Positions 1-8,194 of a stretch of 64,000 nucleotides of DNA are shown here, one piece after another. The stretch comes from Bin55 sp965203735. Its GTDB lineage: Bacteria; Pseudomonadota; Gammaproteobacteria; Pseudomonadales; Azotimanducaceae. The first letter of the stretch is position 1. Every line of letters begins with the position of its first letter. The DNA is taken from contig OZ241909.1 of the NCBI GenBank assembly GCA_965203735.1, positions 1,364,001 to 1,428,000 on the forward strand, read 5' to 3'. The notes under the pieces were generated by a model, which worked only from the letters and a program-made list of their open reading frames with translations, was not told where the DNA came from and made no database searches. A program made the position numbers and the translations under genes.

Positions 1-785
1 CGTTCTCTTGCCAACCGATGATGCCGTGTCGCCAGTTGCGCATTTGCCATGTCGGCTGCGAGTAATTGACGATTTAGTAGTTCGGCGTTACCAATCAGAT
101 TATGGAAGTCATCCAATGCACAAAGCAATTTACCTTCGTTTACCAGCTCTTCAGTTGTTGAGATAAAGAAGGTTCCCTGTTCCCCAACATCGATCCAAGC
201 TGACGGCGTGAGCGGAGCGTATCTTGAGTTAGCACCTCCCATCGACTCAGTGCTAAGGTACTTTACGCCTCGTTCGTTAGCATCCTCTGACGCCCAACGA
301 ACACCACGTCGCGCGACCATCACAGTTCCTTTGGCCATTACAATTTCGCCTGTCGCTTCAACGCGCTTTGCAAATTGCGGAAGTAGTGTGATGTCGCGTG
401 TAACCGCGTCGCAAAGTGCGGTTATCCAAGCATCAACACAATTGGACAGTTCCGAGGTCAAGTTTGCTCTGAGAAGCGAATCGAAAGGCACGCGGCGAAG
501 TGCTGCGCCCGCTGTGCCTCTTGCCACGAACCGCAATGCCGAGTCTGACATTATGAAAGGTAGCGCAAGATCACCAGAATCTGCACGAAAGACGTGCTTA
601 AGTCCAGAATCCGATTGTTTGTCATGAGCGCTTTCGATAGCAAAGACATCCAAAGAGCCGCTTTCAACGAACCACACAAAGTTGGCGTCGTCCAAGGCAA
701 TCATTCGGTTAGCTCCACCCAGAAACGCCTCACCGGTACTGAGTGCTACTTCCCGCAAAGACTCAAACTTGCCAGATGTATCCAT
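1..785 (-). CDS. NHLM-system ABC transporter without peptidase, N-terminal part (cut by window edge)
   Basis: An open frame reads from an ATG at 785 leftward to base 1 with no stop (about 261 codons) and leaves the window before any ATPase motif. The visible part is the soluble N-terminal region, starting MDTSGKFESL. It includes a cyclic-nucleotide-sensor-like stretch (LGGANRMIALDDANFVWFVE) and a later acidic helical segment. This is the region that precedes the membrane and ATPase domains in the second, peptidase-less ABC subunit of NHLM/NHLP peptide export systems. It starts 12 bases after the stop of the peptidase-bearing ABC gene, so the two are co-transcribed. Identity rests on the partial sequence and on the classic gene trio; the ATPase itself would have to be seen left of the window. 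Confidence 0.72.
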   Translation of the reverse strand, partial: MDTSGKFESLREVALSTGEAFLGGANRMIALDDANFVWFVESGSLDVFAIESAHDKQSDSGLKHVFRADSGDLALPFIMSDSALRFVARGTAGAALRRVPFDSLLRANLTSELSNCVDAWITALCDAVTRDITLLPQFAKRVEATGEIVMAKGTVMVARRGVRWASEDANERGVKYLSTESMGGANSRYAPLTPSAWIDVGEQGTFFISTTEELVNEGKLLCALDDFHNLIGNAELLNRQLLAADMANAQLATRHHRLARE

Positions 786-797
786 TTGGGGTCTTGT

Positions 798-2978
798 TTA
801 AGCCGCGTCTCCGAGAAGTTGAGTGTAAAGACCGTCTTGTTCTAAAATCAACTCTTCGTGAGTGCCACGTTGCAACTCCTTACCAGCCTGGAGCACAACA
901 ATCGAATCGGCATCGCGAATCGTGCTGAGTCGGTGTGCAACAATGAAGCATGTGCATCCACGTCGTCGTAACGCGTCGTCGACGCGAAGCTCCACGACTG
1001 GATCTAGGGATGCCGTAGCCTCGTCGAGAATCAAGACCGACGGATTATTGACAAGAGCTCGGGCGATTTCCAGCCTTTGGCGCTGGCCCGCGCTAAAGTT
1101 AAATCCTCCTTCGGCAACAAAGGAATCGTATCCATTCTCGCGGACAATAACCTCGTCGTGAATCGCCGCATCCTTAGCGGCTGAAATAATGTCCCCGTCC
1201 GGCACTGTCGGATCCCACATGGTTAGGTTGTCTCGAATAGTACCCTCAAATAGCTGTATGCGTTGGTCCACGAACGCAATGGAGCGAGTGAGCACTTCTG
1301 TAGGAATGTCGATGAGTCGGTGACCATCCAACAGTATTTGCCCCGACCACTGGTTGTGAAGACCGGCCAGCAGGTGGGCGAGCGTGGACTTGCCTGATCC
1401 ACTCGGACCAACAATCGCCACGCGTTGGCCCGGCTCTAAGACCAGGTCAAAGCCCTCTACGAGTGGTGAGTCGCGTCGGTAGCCAAACGTAACGTTTTCG
1501 AAGCGTACCCGACCAGTTGCTCGTAAACGACCGTCTATTGTTGCGATTCCTCCCACCGCGACGTTTGCTGTCGGCTTCTTCCGCACCAAATTGGAATTAG
1601 CCGCTAGAACATCATCTACGCGGAGTACGTCAGCCTCAAGAATGCGGAGATGATCGACAAACTCAAGAAATCGGCCAACGGGACGAAGAAAATTCTCGGT
1701 GACTACGAAAAAGCCCATCAGAAGTCCTAGGCTCAAGTCTCCCGTCATTACGCGCCAGCCACCAAACCCCAGAACAAGTGCACCGCCCAAGAACTGGAAC
1801 AATCCTGGTAGCGAGGCGTTTAGTTGACCAATTGCGAAGAATTTCTGTCGCGCTACAACTTCCCTTGCCTGGTGTCCGCTCATACGGGCGAGGCAGTCAT
1901 CCTCTTGAGCCTTGAGATGCGCTGTGTCGATGCGCCCGATGCTTGACATCTCGACACCGTGCAACATACCCATTTCCTTGCGCCAGATTCGATTGCTGTC
2001 CACTCGAATGCGTGACATGAACATCATGAGCAACATGCAGAGGACCGCCAATCCACACACAGCCAAGGCGAGCCAGATATCCATGGCTAACAATAAGACA
2101 AGAAACAAAATGCTCATTACAAGCTCGATGCTCAACACTACAAGCTGCCTAGATGTCGACTCTGAGGTTTGATCGATGGATTGCAGCCGAGCCACCAAGT
2201 CTCCAGGCTGTCGTCTCGAGAAGAAGCTGATTGGCAACTGTAGCAGCGTAGCTACAAATTGATCGGCTTTGACTATCGACATGTTCAATGAGAGTCGGCG
2301 CAAACACCGTTGCTGCAACCAAGTGAGCACGTACAGGAGTACAGAGACTGCGACCATCCACGCTACAAACCATCCTCCTAAGCTCTTCTCGTTCCCCTGC
2401 ATTACATGGTCAATAAATCCAGCTAGCAGAAGCGGAGATGCGAGACCGGGCAACGCAAGCAACAACCCGCATCCAGCGGCGTAAGTCAGAGGGCTGACAA
2501 AGTCGCGTAGCCACGGCCAAAGAAGTTTTGCCACGCCGGGTCGCTTTCTACCACGTTGGAACGCTGGCGTTGGTGACATTTCAAGAGCCACTCCTGTATA
2601 CAGTTTGCTGAATTCACTCTCGTTCACGGCGCGGCGGCCAAAGGCAGGATCGTTGATGAGAAATCGTCCCCGTCGCACTCCCTCGAGAACCACGAAGTGA
2701 TTGAAAGACCAAAACAATATCAGCGGCATCGGCATTTGCGCTAGCTGATGAACTCCCTTGCGCCACCCTCTGGCTTCGAGACCGTATCGTTCAGCCGCAC
2801 GCCGAATATCGGCGGCAGTGCAACCGTCGCGACTGACGTGGCACGCCTCGCGCAACTCCTCAAGAGGCAACCACCGTCCGAAGTATTCGAGAACGATGCC
2901 CAGACACGCCGCACCGCATTCCACCATTTCCATCTGCATGACGATAGGTGTTCGTGCTCGCTTTGATTGCGTAGCCAA
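798..2978 (-). CDS. NHLM-type peptidase-containing ABC transporter (C39 peptidase + membrane + ATPase)
   Basis: This protein cleaves and exports leader-bearing peptides. In order it has a C39 papain-like peptidase with the catalytic Cys in MVECGAACLG, His in FNHFVVLEG and Asp in INDPAFG; a six-helix membrane domain; and an ABC ATPase with Walker A GPSGSGKST, signature FSAGQRQRLE and Walker B LILDEATASLD. The frame stays open up to an ATG at 3053, but that lies inside the HlyD gene. A TTG at 2978 directly follows the HlyD stop, and an ATG at 2939 (MQMEMVECG) is also possible; TTG 2978 is my choice. It sits between the HlyD-like adaptor and a second ABC subunit, the NHLM arrangement. The substrate peptide was not found nearby, so cargo is unknown. 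Confidence 0.9.
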   Translation of the reverse strand: MATQSKRARTPIVMQMEMVECGAACLGIVLEYFGRWLPLEELREACHVSRDGCTAADIRRAAERYGLEARGWRKGVHQLAQMPMPLILFWSFNHFVVLEGVRRGRFLINDPAFGRRAVNESEFSKLYTGVALEMSPTPAFQRGRKRPGVAKLLWPWLRDFVSPLTYAAGCGLLLALPGLASPLLLAGFIDHVMQGNEKSLGGWFVAWMVAVSVLLYVLTWLQQRCLRRLSLNMSIVKADQFVATLLQLPISFFSRRQPGDLVARLQSIDQTSESTSRQLVVLSIELVMSILFLVLLLAMDIWLALAVCGLAVLCMLLMMFMSRIRVDSNRIWRKEMGMLHGVEMSSIGRIDTAHLKAQEDDCLARMSGHQAREVVARQKFFAIGQLNASLPGLFQFLGGALVLGFGGWRVMTGDLSLGLLMGFFVVTENFLRPVGRFLEFVDHLRILEADVLRVDDVLAANSNLVRKKPTANVAVGGIATIDGRLRATGRVRFENVTFGYRRDSPLVEGFDLVLEPGQRVAIVGPSGSGKSTLAHLLAGLHNQWSGQILLDGHRLIDIPTEVLTRSIAFVDQRIQLFEGTIRDNLTMWDPTVPDGDIISAAKDAAIHDEVIVRENGYDSFVAEGGFNFSAGQRQRLEIARALVNNPSVLILDEATASLDPVVELRVDDALRRRGCTCFIVAHRLSTIRDADSIVVLQAGKELQRGTHEELILEQDGLYTQLLGDAA

Positions 2979-2979
2979 G

Positions 2980-3873
2980 TTACTTTGAACCTTGTGTCGT
3001 ACCCAGCAAAATTTCCAACGGAGTCCGTGGATTGAGCGGTATGTGCCCTTCACACAGAGTACCGTGGGCGATTGACGCAGACTCCGATAGCATCAATGAA
3101 ACTTGGTGATTGTTAGGGTCAAAGCCAGCGTCACTCACAAAGTTGGAGTCAACCAGGTCTTGCGGAGGATCACTAATCACTCGTGCGGTAAGTGTCTCAT
3201 CACCGTGCGGACCCGTACACGAGAGCAATACATCGGAGTTGATCGACACTCTCTCGCTACTCACATGCGAAATAAAAGTGATCGCGAAAGTCTCAGCAGA
3301 TTCGGCGATGCGTACGAGAACGATCTCTTGCCCTACCGTAGCTACATGGCCGGCAGAAACACTCAAATCTACGATTTCACCTGAGTATGGACTAGAGATG
3401 ACTTCGTCATTCTCGATTGCAACGACTAGGGCGGCCGACTCCGCTCGACTCTCGATAAGCAACCGGGTCAGCTCATTTTCGTCACCGGCCATCAGCCTCA
3501 CTTCTTCGCGTATGATCCTTTCTCGTTCCATAGCCTCGGTTAGTCGGCGACGCAAGTCAGGTGCCACAACACGGACGAGGGCGTCGCCCGCATCCACTCG
3601 CACTCCTACATCTACCAAGACGTCACTCACGCGCCCAGTCATTGGTGACACAACGGTTCGGTCATCGGTTGGTTTGATCACCATGACATCCACCGGTAAC
3701 GTGAGTTCGACTTTCACAAACGCCGCCCAAAACACCACGAACAAACACACTGCCGCTAGCAGTAGTAATACCCACCAATCATAGGGTACCGTCACCTGCG
3801 CGACTCGGTCTAACGGTTCACGCGTCGATTGGTGTTTGATAGCTTCTTTTCGAAAAAGCGATGCTGATGGCAT
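2980..3873 (-). CDS. NHLM-type HlyD-family membrane fusion protein
   Basis: This is the periplasmic adaptor of the peptide exporter. It has a short cytoplasmic N-terminus, one membrane span (WWVLLLLAAVCLFVVFWAAF, about residues 33-52), a biotinyl-lipoyl-like hairpin arm (VVSPMTGRVSDVLVDVG, and again SPYSGEIVDLSV), a short coiled-coil between the two lipoyl halves and a beta-barrel C-terminus. At 297 residues it is compact, as is usual for NHLM secretion proteins compared with about 400-450 for classical HlyD. It is the first gene of the three-gene export run, and the downstream ABC gene probably begins at a TTG touching its stop. The outer-membrane partner is not seen here. Confidence 0.85.
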   Translation of the reverse strand: MPSASLFRKEAIKHQSTREPLDRVAQVTVPYDWWVLLLLAAVCLFVVFWAAFVKVELTLPVDVMVIKPTDDRTVVSPMTGRVSDVLVDVGVRVDAGDALVRVVAPDLRRRLTEAMERERIIREEVRLMAGDENELTRLLIESRAESAALVVAIENDEVISSPYSGEIVDLSVSAGHVATVGQEIVLVRIAESAETFAITFISHVSSERVSINSDVLLSCTGPHGDETLTARVISDPPQDLVDSNFVSDAGFDPNNHQVSLMLSESASIAHGTLCEGHIPLNPRTPLEILLGTTQGSK

Positions 3874-3960
3874 CCGTTACCCACTTGCTTCGGTATCACG
3901 CATGAACGGAAAGAGACACTTGACTATATGATGCGACAATACTTACCGAAATTTCTATTC

Positions 3961-5109
3961 TTACTTCAAACCTATGTCCCGAGCAAGTACACGACGGGCA
4001 CCCAAGTACGCTTTTGCCTCGAGGGGCTCGTTTTTTCGAAGACTAATCTTGAAGTGGCTAATTCCCTTGATCAACACAAACATTTCGCGTCCAAACAGAT
4101 CCATATAACCACACCATCGTTGCAATCCCCTAGCCTTGTCGGTACGGCACAAACCGTTTACAACTAGTGCGTTGACAAGTGGTTGCCAGTTCGCAAATCG
4201 AGTAGCAAACCAACCACCTCTAGCAGCCACCTCCAGCCCAATGCGTTGTCCGACCCCGTCCTTGGAAACATCGAGCGCAATACCGAAATCAATGTCCTCG
4301 AAGTCGAAACTTGAAACGACTTCAATTAACTTAGCAACGTTTCCAGACCAACCAACTGCTTGAAGAAACTCTTCTATAGCCTGGCGGTCTTCGATACGGA
4401 CAAGAATTCTGAAACCGCTTTTATCTCGTCCCAAGAAACTTCCCACTTGAGTAATTCGTCCGTAAGTCATTGTAGTTTCGGCAATATTGCGAAGCACTGC
4501 AACTCTCTGATCTTTCTCGGACTGCTTCTCTACTTGTTGAGGGTTCACCATCTGATTTGAAGCAAGATCGAGCATTCGAACAATCTCCCACATCTGCTCT
4601 GGCATCACATGATCGGCGAGACCCCAGAAAACTCCGGGTGCAGAACTTCGTCCTCGCGAGGGTTCCACAACGTCGTACTCCAAGATGATGGAACGAGTAC
4701 GAACGGCATTGTTGGCAAAACTTCCAATACGGGCAATTTCCGATAGAAGGTTGCATAGTGTTTTGTTGCCAGCGTGCCACTCGGAATCAATATTTAAACG
4801 GTGTGGTGAGTGCACGACTCCGTCAATCAAACGTATGTCCTGGTCGACTTGCGGAAAGCGCAGAAACTCCGAAGCCCTGCTGCTTCCAGCTTGGACAGTG
4901 ACACACAGGTCCGCAGCTCGCTCAGAACGGCCGAGCCGTAACTCGAAACCAAAAATGTTCTCAATCAGAGAGGCAGGAACTGTAGCGGCACGGATGAGTA
5001 AGCGCTTCCAACCCTCACTGTCAATCAACTCGATCGGAAAGATCTGGCGTACATCTTGCAACTCAGATGCCAAAGATCTTGGCATAGATAATGTGGCGTC
5101 ATCGTTCAT
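3961..5109 (-). CDS. Unrecognised 382-residue protein next to the NHLM exporter
   Basis: I do not recognise a family. The protein is soluble, with no signal peptide or membrane span. It looks alpha/beta, with a repeated style of segment (FGFELRLGRSERAADLCVTV near the N-terminus and FGIALDVSKDGVGQRIGLEV near the middle) that suggests two related halves. The C-terminus is basic (FKISLRKNEPLEAKAYL). It lies on the same strand, 87 bases before the HlyD-like gene, and is probably its operon leader. That position suggests a peptide-tailoring or accessory role, but no catalytic motif supports it. The start is ATGAACGATG; no strong ribosome site is visible, only a distant GAGG. Confidence 0.7.
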   Translation of the reverse strand: MNDDATLSMPRSLASELQDVRQIFPIELIDSEGWKRLLIRAATVPASLIENIFGFELRLGRSERAADLCVTVQAGSSRASEFLRFPQVDQDIRLIDGVVHSPHRLNIDSEWHAGNKTLCNLLSEIARIGSFANNAVRTRSIILEYDVVEPSRGRSSAPGVFWGLADHVMPEQMWEIVRMLDLASNQMVNPQQVEKQSEKDQRVAVLRNIAETTMTYGRITQVGSFLGRDKSGFRILVRIEDRQAIEEFLQAVGWSGNVAKLIEVVSSFDFEDIDFGIALDVSKDGVGQRIGLEVAARGGWFATRFANWQPLVNALVVNGLCRTDKARGLQRWCGYMDLFGREMFVLIKGISHFKISLRKNEPLEAKAYLGARRVLARDIGLK

Positions 5110-5871
5110 CTAGTGTCGTTTTCTACCTCGTATTCTTTTCTGATGAGATTACACACTCCATAAAAGGCGGAGGATGTGAATACTAGTCGGACTACACCAA
5201 CGGATCACTTCACACCTCGTATTGGACAGACAGGGAAATCCATCCTTCGGGTCAAGACACTTGCTAGCGCGCCCGTGGTCTTGAAATCATCGATCGGAAA
5301 GTAATGCACTTAGTGGAGCATACGTCATTGAATACAAAGCTCGATTTGTAACAGGCAACTGGTAGCTGAAAAGCAGTCCGATTTATTCCGCACGAGGTAT
5401 CGCCGAACGGAGGCCTACTAATCCAAAGTTTGGACTGGAGCGACCTCTGTAGAAACACATGGTTCCAGTAGCCACCTTGTCTCTGCACGGGTCATAAGGT
5501 TCAACCGTTGCATTGCCCGATCCGCGACTCACTTTCCCTATCCGAATGGGTCCCAAGCACATACACGATCGAGAACAAGGAAAATTTCACTTGCGATTTC
5601 AATCACAGATCAACATTTGAATCTGAGCCTTCTTACACACTAATATACTCTCAACACACTCGCCCTAGGTCGCACCGAATTTCGATCGAGATGTGCGAGT
5701 GCAGGAGAGGGCGTAGAACTAGTGATCGTCAATAGGAGAACGATTGCGGTCAGTTATGCTCACTTCCTTATTGGTTGATTGGTCGGTTCGTTCTGCGTAA
5801 TGGTTTTCGACAGCAGGAGTCACTTTGACACCGCTGCCTTTTTTGCTAGACAGAGGTTGCAGGGAACAGTT
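5110..5871. other. Divergent intergenic region with no recognised gene
   Basis: About 760 bases separate the exporter operon (leftward) from the oxygenase gene (rightward). No convincing gene or precursor peptide with a GG-type leader was found on either strand. The only frames of any length have no ribosome site or sensible composition. Promoters for both directions are expected here, and one candidate is listed separately. Confidence 0.5.
5617..5646 (+). promoter_or_regulatory. Possible sigma70-type promoter for the CmcJ-like gene
   Basis: TTGAAT at 5617-5622 and TAATAT at 5641-5646 are separated by 18 bases, pointing toward the oxygenase gene. The -10 matches only four of six consensus positions, so this is a weak call. 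Confidence 0.3.
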
Positions 5872-6735
5872 ATGCCTGAACTCGACGGTACGGATTTGAA
5901 TGCTTGGAATCACCATTGGCAAGCTGTTCCCATTCGAGTACGCAATGCAAGACTATTAGATCCTTTACCGACGTTGGAAAGCCACGGATTCGAGTTGGTG
6001 CGAATTGAGACTGCGGTCAGCGAACGACAATCCCTTCGAGAACGTATACGCGCATATGAGGATGAAGCTAGACGAATCATCGAACTCCTATGTGGGTGCT
6101 GTGAAACCCGCTGTCTCAACATTGTGTTTCGCGGAGGTTTCAATGAGAAAGTTCCTGGTGAGCCGTTAGGTCGATCTGAGTCAGAGTTCGGAAACGTGTA
6201 CAACTATGCAAGATATGCCCATACGGATGTTTCTCCTTGGCTTGAAATGCAACCGCTCTGGAACGCATTCGCGGATAAACGCCATTGTGCAATCTACAAC
6301 GTCTGGCGAAATACCGACCTATCGAACCCCGTGGAACAAATGCCGCTAGCAGTTTGCGACCCTCGAAGCGTCGCTCTAGACAACATGATTGCTGCTTGCA
6401 GTTCAGGACTGCTACCAGATGGCAATCGAATGATTGGCTACAACTTGGCGAGGAATGTGTTTCAGTCTTGGTATTACTACCCGCTCCTAACATTCGATGA
6501 AGCCTTGGTATTCAAACTCTACGACACTAGAGAACCGGTGTGCTCTCGACGCGGAGTCTTTCATACTGCTGTGAATGATCCATGTGCAGCAACAGTCGCA
6601 AAACGCCGAGTGTCGCTTGACATGCGCATTGGTGCTGTGTTCGAGGAGGAATCAGATTACGAAGCTCGGCGCAGACAATTCCTTGCTGATCTTCCTTCCG
6701 TTCCTGATGAGTTTCATCCGAGACCAACGGGATAA
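5872..6735 (+). CDS. CmcJ/NvfI-family oxygenase-like protein
   Basis: This resembles the CmcJ/NvfI family, putative Fe(II)/2-oxoglutarate-type oxygenases of secondary metabolism. Supporting features, in order, are HGFELV with a following T-V segment, the HxD in YAHTDVSPW, NVWRNTD...PLAVCDPRS, the block SWYYYPLLTFDEALVFKLYD, then GVFHTAVNDP and a late RRVSLDMR. The HxD and later His/Arg are the probable metal and co-substrate ligands. The frame is open back to a TTG at 5779 and an ATG at 5800. I prefer the ATG at 5872 (MPELDGTD) because CAGGGA lies six bases before it and the family similarity starts after it. It is followed 84 bases later by a terpene-cyclase-fold gene on the same strand, so the two may act on one substrate. 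Substrate unknown. Confidence 0.65.
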   Translation: MPELDGTDLNAWNHHWQAVPIRVRNARLLDPLPTLESHGFELVRIETAVSERQSLRERIRAYEDEARRIIELLCGCCETRCLNIVFRGGFNEKVPGEPLGRSESEFGNVYNYARYAHTDVSPWLEMQPLWNAFADKRHCAIYNVWRNTDLSNPVEQMPLAVCDPRSVALDNMIAACSSGLLPDGNRMIGYNLARNVFQSWYYYPLLTFDEALVFKLYDTREPVCSRRGVFHTAVNDPCAATVAKRRVSLDMRIGAVFEEESDYEARRRQFLADLPSVPDEFHPRPTG

Positions 6736-6819
6736 GACTTTCAAACGTCTCAGCATAACTGCACGTTTCGCAACTTAAGATTTGTGGCTTGCTTTTGAGT
6801 CTAGTCGGAGGAACACAGC

Positions 6820-7803
6820 TTGAGTGTTTCGCAGATTAATCTACACCATTCGATCAACAAAGGATTCGACTACCTTGAAGCCGAAATTGATGAAGCGGGC
6901 GCATGGCCATCTTTGGTGTATGCCAATTTGGAACTGGCAGGAGAGACGAAGTTGGAGCATGTTCCTTTCGTTGCAGCCCTCGGTTCTATTTCTTTGGCTA
7001 GTTGTCCTGGTTTCCGGTCGGAGCGAATTCGCGAACTTACCCGGTCATATCTCCTTTCGACTATGGAATACCCAGGTGTGTGGCGCTACTGGGATTGGCT
7101 CCCACCAGACCTAGACGACACGTCTATTTGCAATTACGTAGTCGGGTCACATGTCTGGCTGGTACTTGGAAGAACACTGCCAACTGTCTTTCGTAAACGG
7201 GACAAGAAAGGAAGGTTTCTGACTTGGCTTGTAGAAGGGGATGATTCCGCAGATTGGAATGACATCGACAGTGTAGTCAACGCCAATGTCGTTGTTTGGT
7301 TGAAGGAGCACCCACAAACTGAAGAGGCGCAACGATGGCTAAAGTCCTTGATTGATGAAGAACGTGAGGTTGGTTCGTCGTGGTACTACCCAAATCCAAT
7401 GGATCTTTATGCTGCCTTGTCACGTCTGGGACCAAATCCTAGGGGAGTAAATGACACATTGCGTGGATTGGGACAGGTTCTTGCAAATCGGATCATGTCC
7501 AGTCGAGACCCATCGGGGCAGTTTGGCGCAACTCAATCTACCGCGCAAGCGCTCTCGGCCTTGGACAGGCTTGATGCTTGGCCTAGTACCTTAGATGCGG
7601 ACCGTGCAGTTGAGCACATATTGGAATCTCAATGTAAGGATGGTAGCTGGGAGTCGGGACTCGTCTGGCAGGGACCGCCGCCTCCCAATTTGCCCTCCAT
7701 TGGATTTGCATCATCAGCGTTACTTACCGCCTATTGCATCGAGTCACTGTCACGCTGCGGACGGCGGAAGTGGCCCAATGATCCATTTATAGGTTTGAAT
7801 TGA
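6820..7803 (+). CDS. Small terpene-cyclase/prenyltransferase-like toroid protein
   Basis: At 327 residues this resembles one half of an alpha/alpha toroid such as squalene-cyclase domains or protein prenyltransferase beta subunits. The clearest mark is a QW motif, QCKDGSWESG, near residue 275, followed by SSALLTAYCIESLSRCG. The segment DPSGQFGATQSTAQALSALDRL is another repeat of the same type. The cyclase acid motifs (DCTAE or DxDD) are absent, so it is not a functional squalene or oxidosqualene cyclase on its own. The start is TTG at 6820, supported by GGAGG eight bases upstream and by no better ATG. Its neighbour is the CmcJ-like oxygenase. Function unknown; a role as binding scaffold or class I-like enzyme is speculation. 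Confidence 0.6.
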   Translation: MSVSQINLHHSINKGFDYLEAEIDEAGAWPSLVYANLELAGETKLEHVPFVAALGSISLASCPGFRSERIRELTRSYLLSTMEYPGVWRYWDWLPPDLDDTSICNYVVGSHVWLVLGRTLPTVFRKRDKKGRFLTWLVEGDDSADWNDIDSVVNANVVVWLKEHPQTEEAQRWLKSLIDEEREVGSSWYYPNPMDLYAALSRLGPNPRGVNDTLRGLGQVLANRIMSSRDPSGQFGATQSTAQALSALDRLDAWPSTLDADRAVEHILESQCKDGSWESGLVWQGPPPPNLPSIGFASSALLTAYCIESLSRCGRRKWPNDPFIGLN

Positions 7804-8194
7804 GAATGAGTAGTCGGTGAATCGGCCAATCCTGACGAGACCAGGCAGATACTAGGCGAGCACACGAATAGCCAGTCATGGTAATCAACAAAGATACAAC
7901 GGAGGGACAGCTAAGAGGTCACTGCACTGTCGTAGGTTCTTCAGCAACTCATCCACGAGCCACTCTCCTGACGTAGTTCGCGCCATCCAGCCTTCAGTCA
8001 ATTTAAGGGGGCAGCTACAGCATTCCACACCATGTCATTCCTGATAACTGTACAAAGATTCATGGACACGTTCTCCTCTTGGTCTAGGTTTGGTAACACC
8101 GCAACTATCCAATAGTTGAGGTGTTATGAGAGGTCAAGTCTATGCCTCCTAAAATGAGTATTTTGAGTAGTCAGGGTCACAAGTCTCTAATCAC
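7804..8194. other. Intergenic region; one strong inverted repeat
   Basis: No gene is visible on either strand in these 391 bases. The only structure noticed is the inverted repeat at 8094-8126, listed separately. Confidence 0.5.
8094..8126. repeat. Inverted repeat, operator or factor-independent hairpin
   Basis: TAACACC (8094-8100) pairs with GGTGTTA (8120-8126), and CAACTA (8102-8107) pairs with TAGTTG (8113-8118), with one mismatch pair between them and a five-base loop TCCAA. No T-run follows, so it is more likely an operator before the thioredoxin-like gene than an intrinsic terminator. Confidence 0.45.

Noticed and set aside
208..627. 139-residue plus-strand frame at the left edge
   Set aside because: Antisense to the partial NHLM ABC gene, which has an unbroken frame and correct spacing to its neighbour.
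3110..3784. 224-residue plus-strand frame
   Set aside because: Lies antisense to the well-supported HlyD-like gene; low-complexity Ser/Thr/Arg composition is typical of a shadow frame.
5264..5488. 74-residue minus-strand frame in the exporter-oxygenase gap
   Set aside because: No ribosome site, no leader or core-peptide pattern, and composition unlike the neighbouring genes.
6820..7803. Toroid protein as a second oxidosqualene cyclase
   Set aside because: Half the needed length and no DCTAE or DxDD acid motif.
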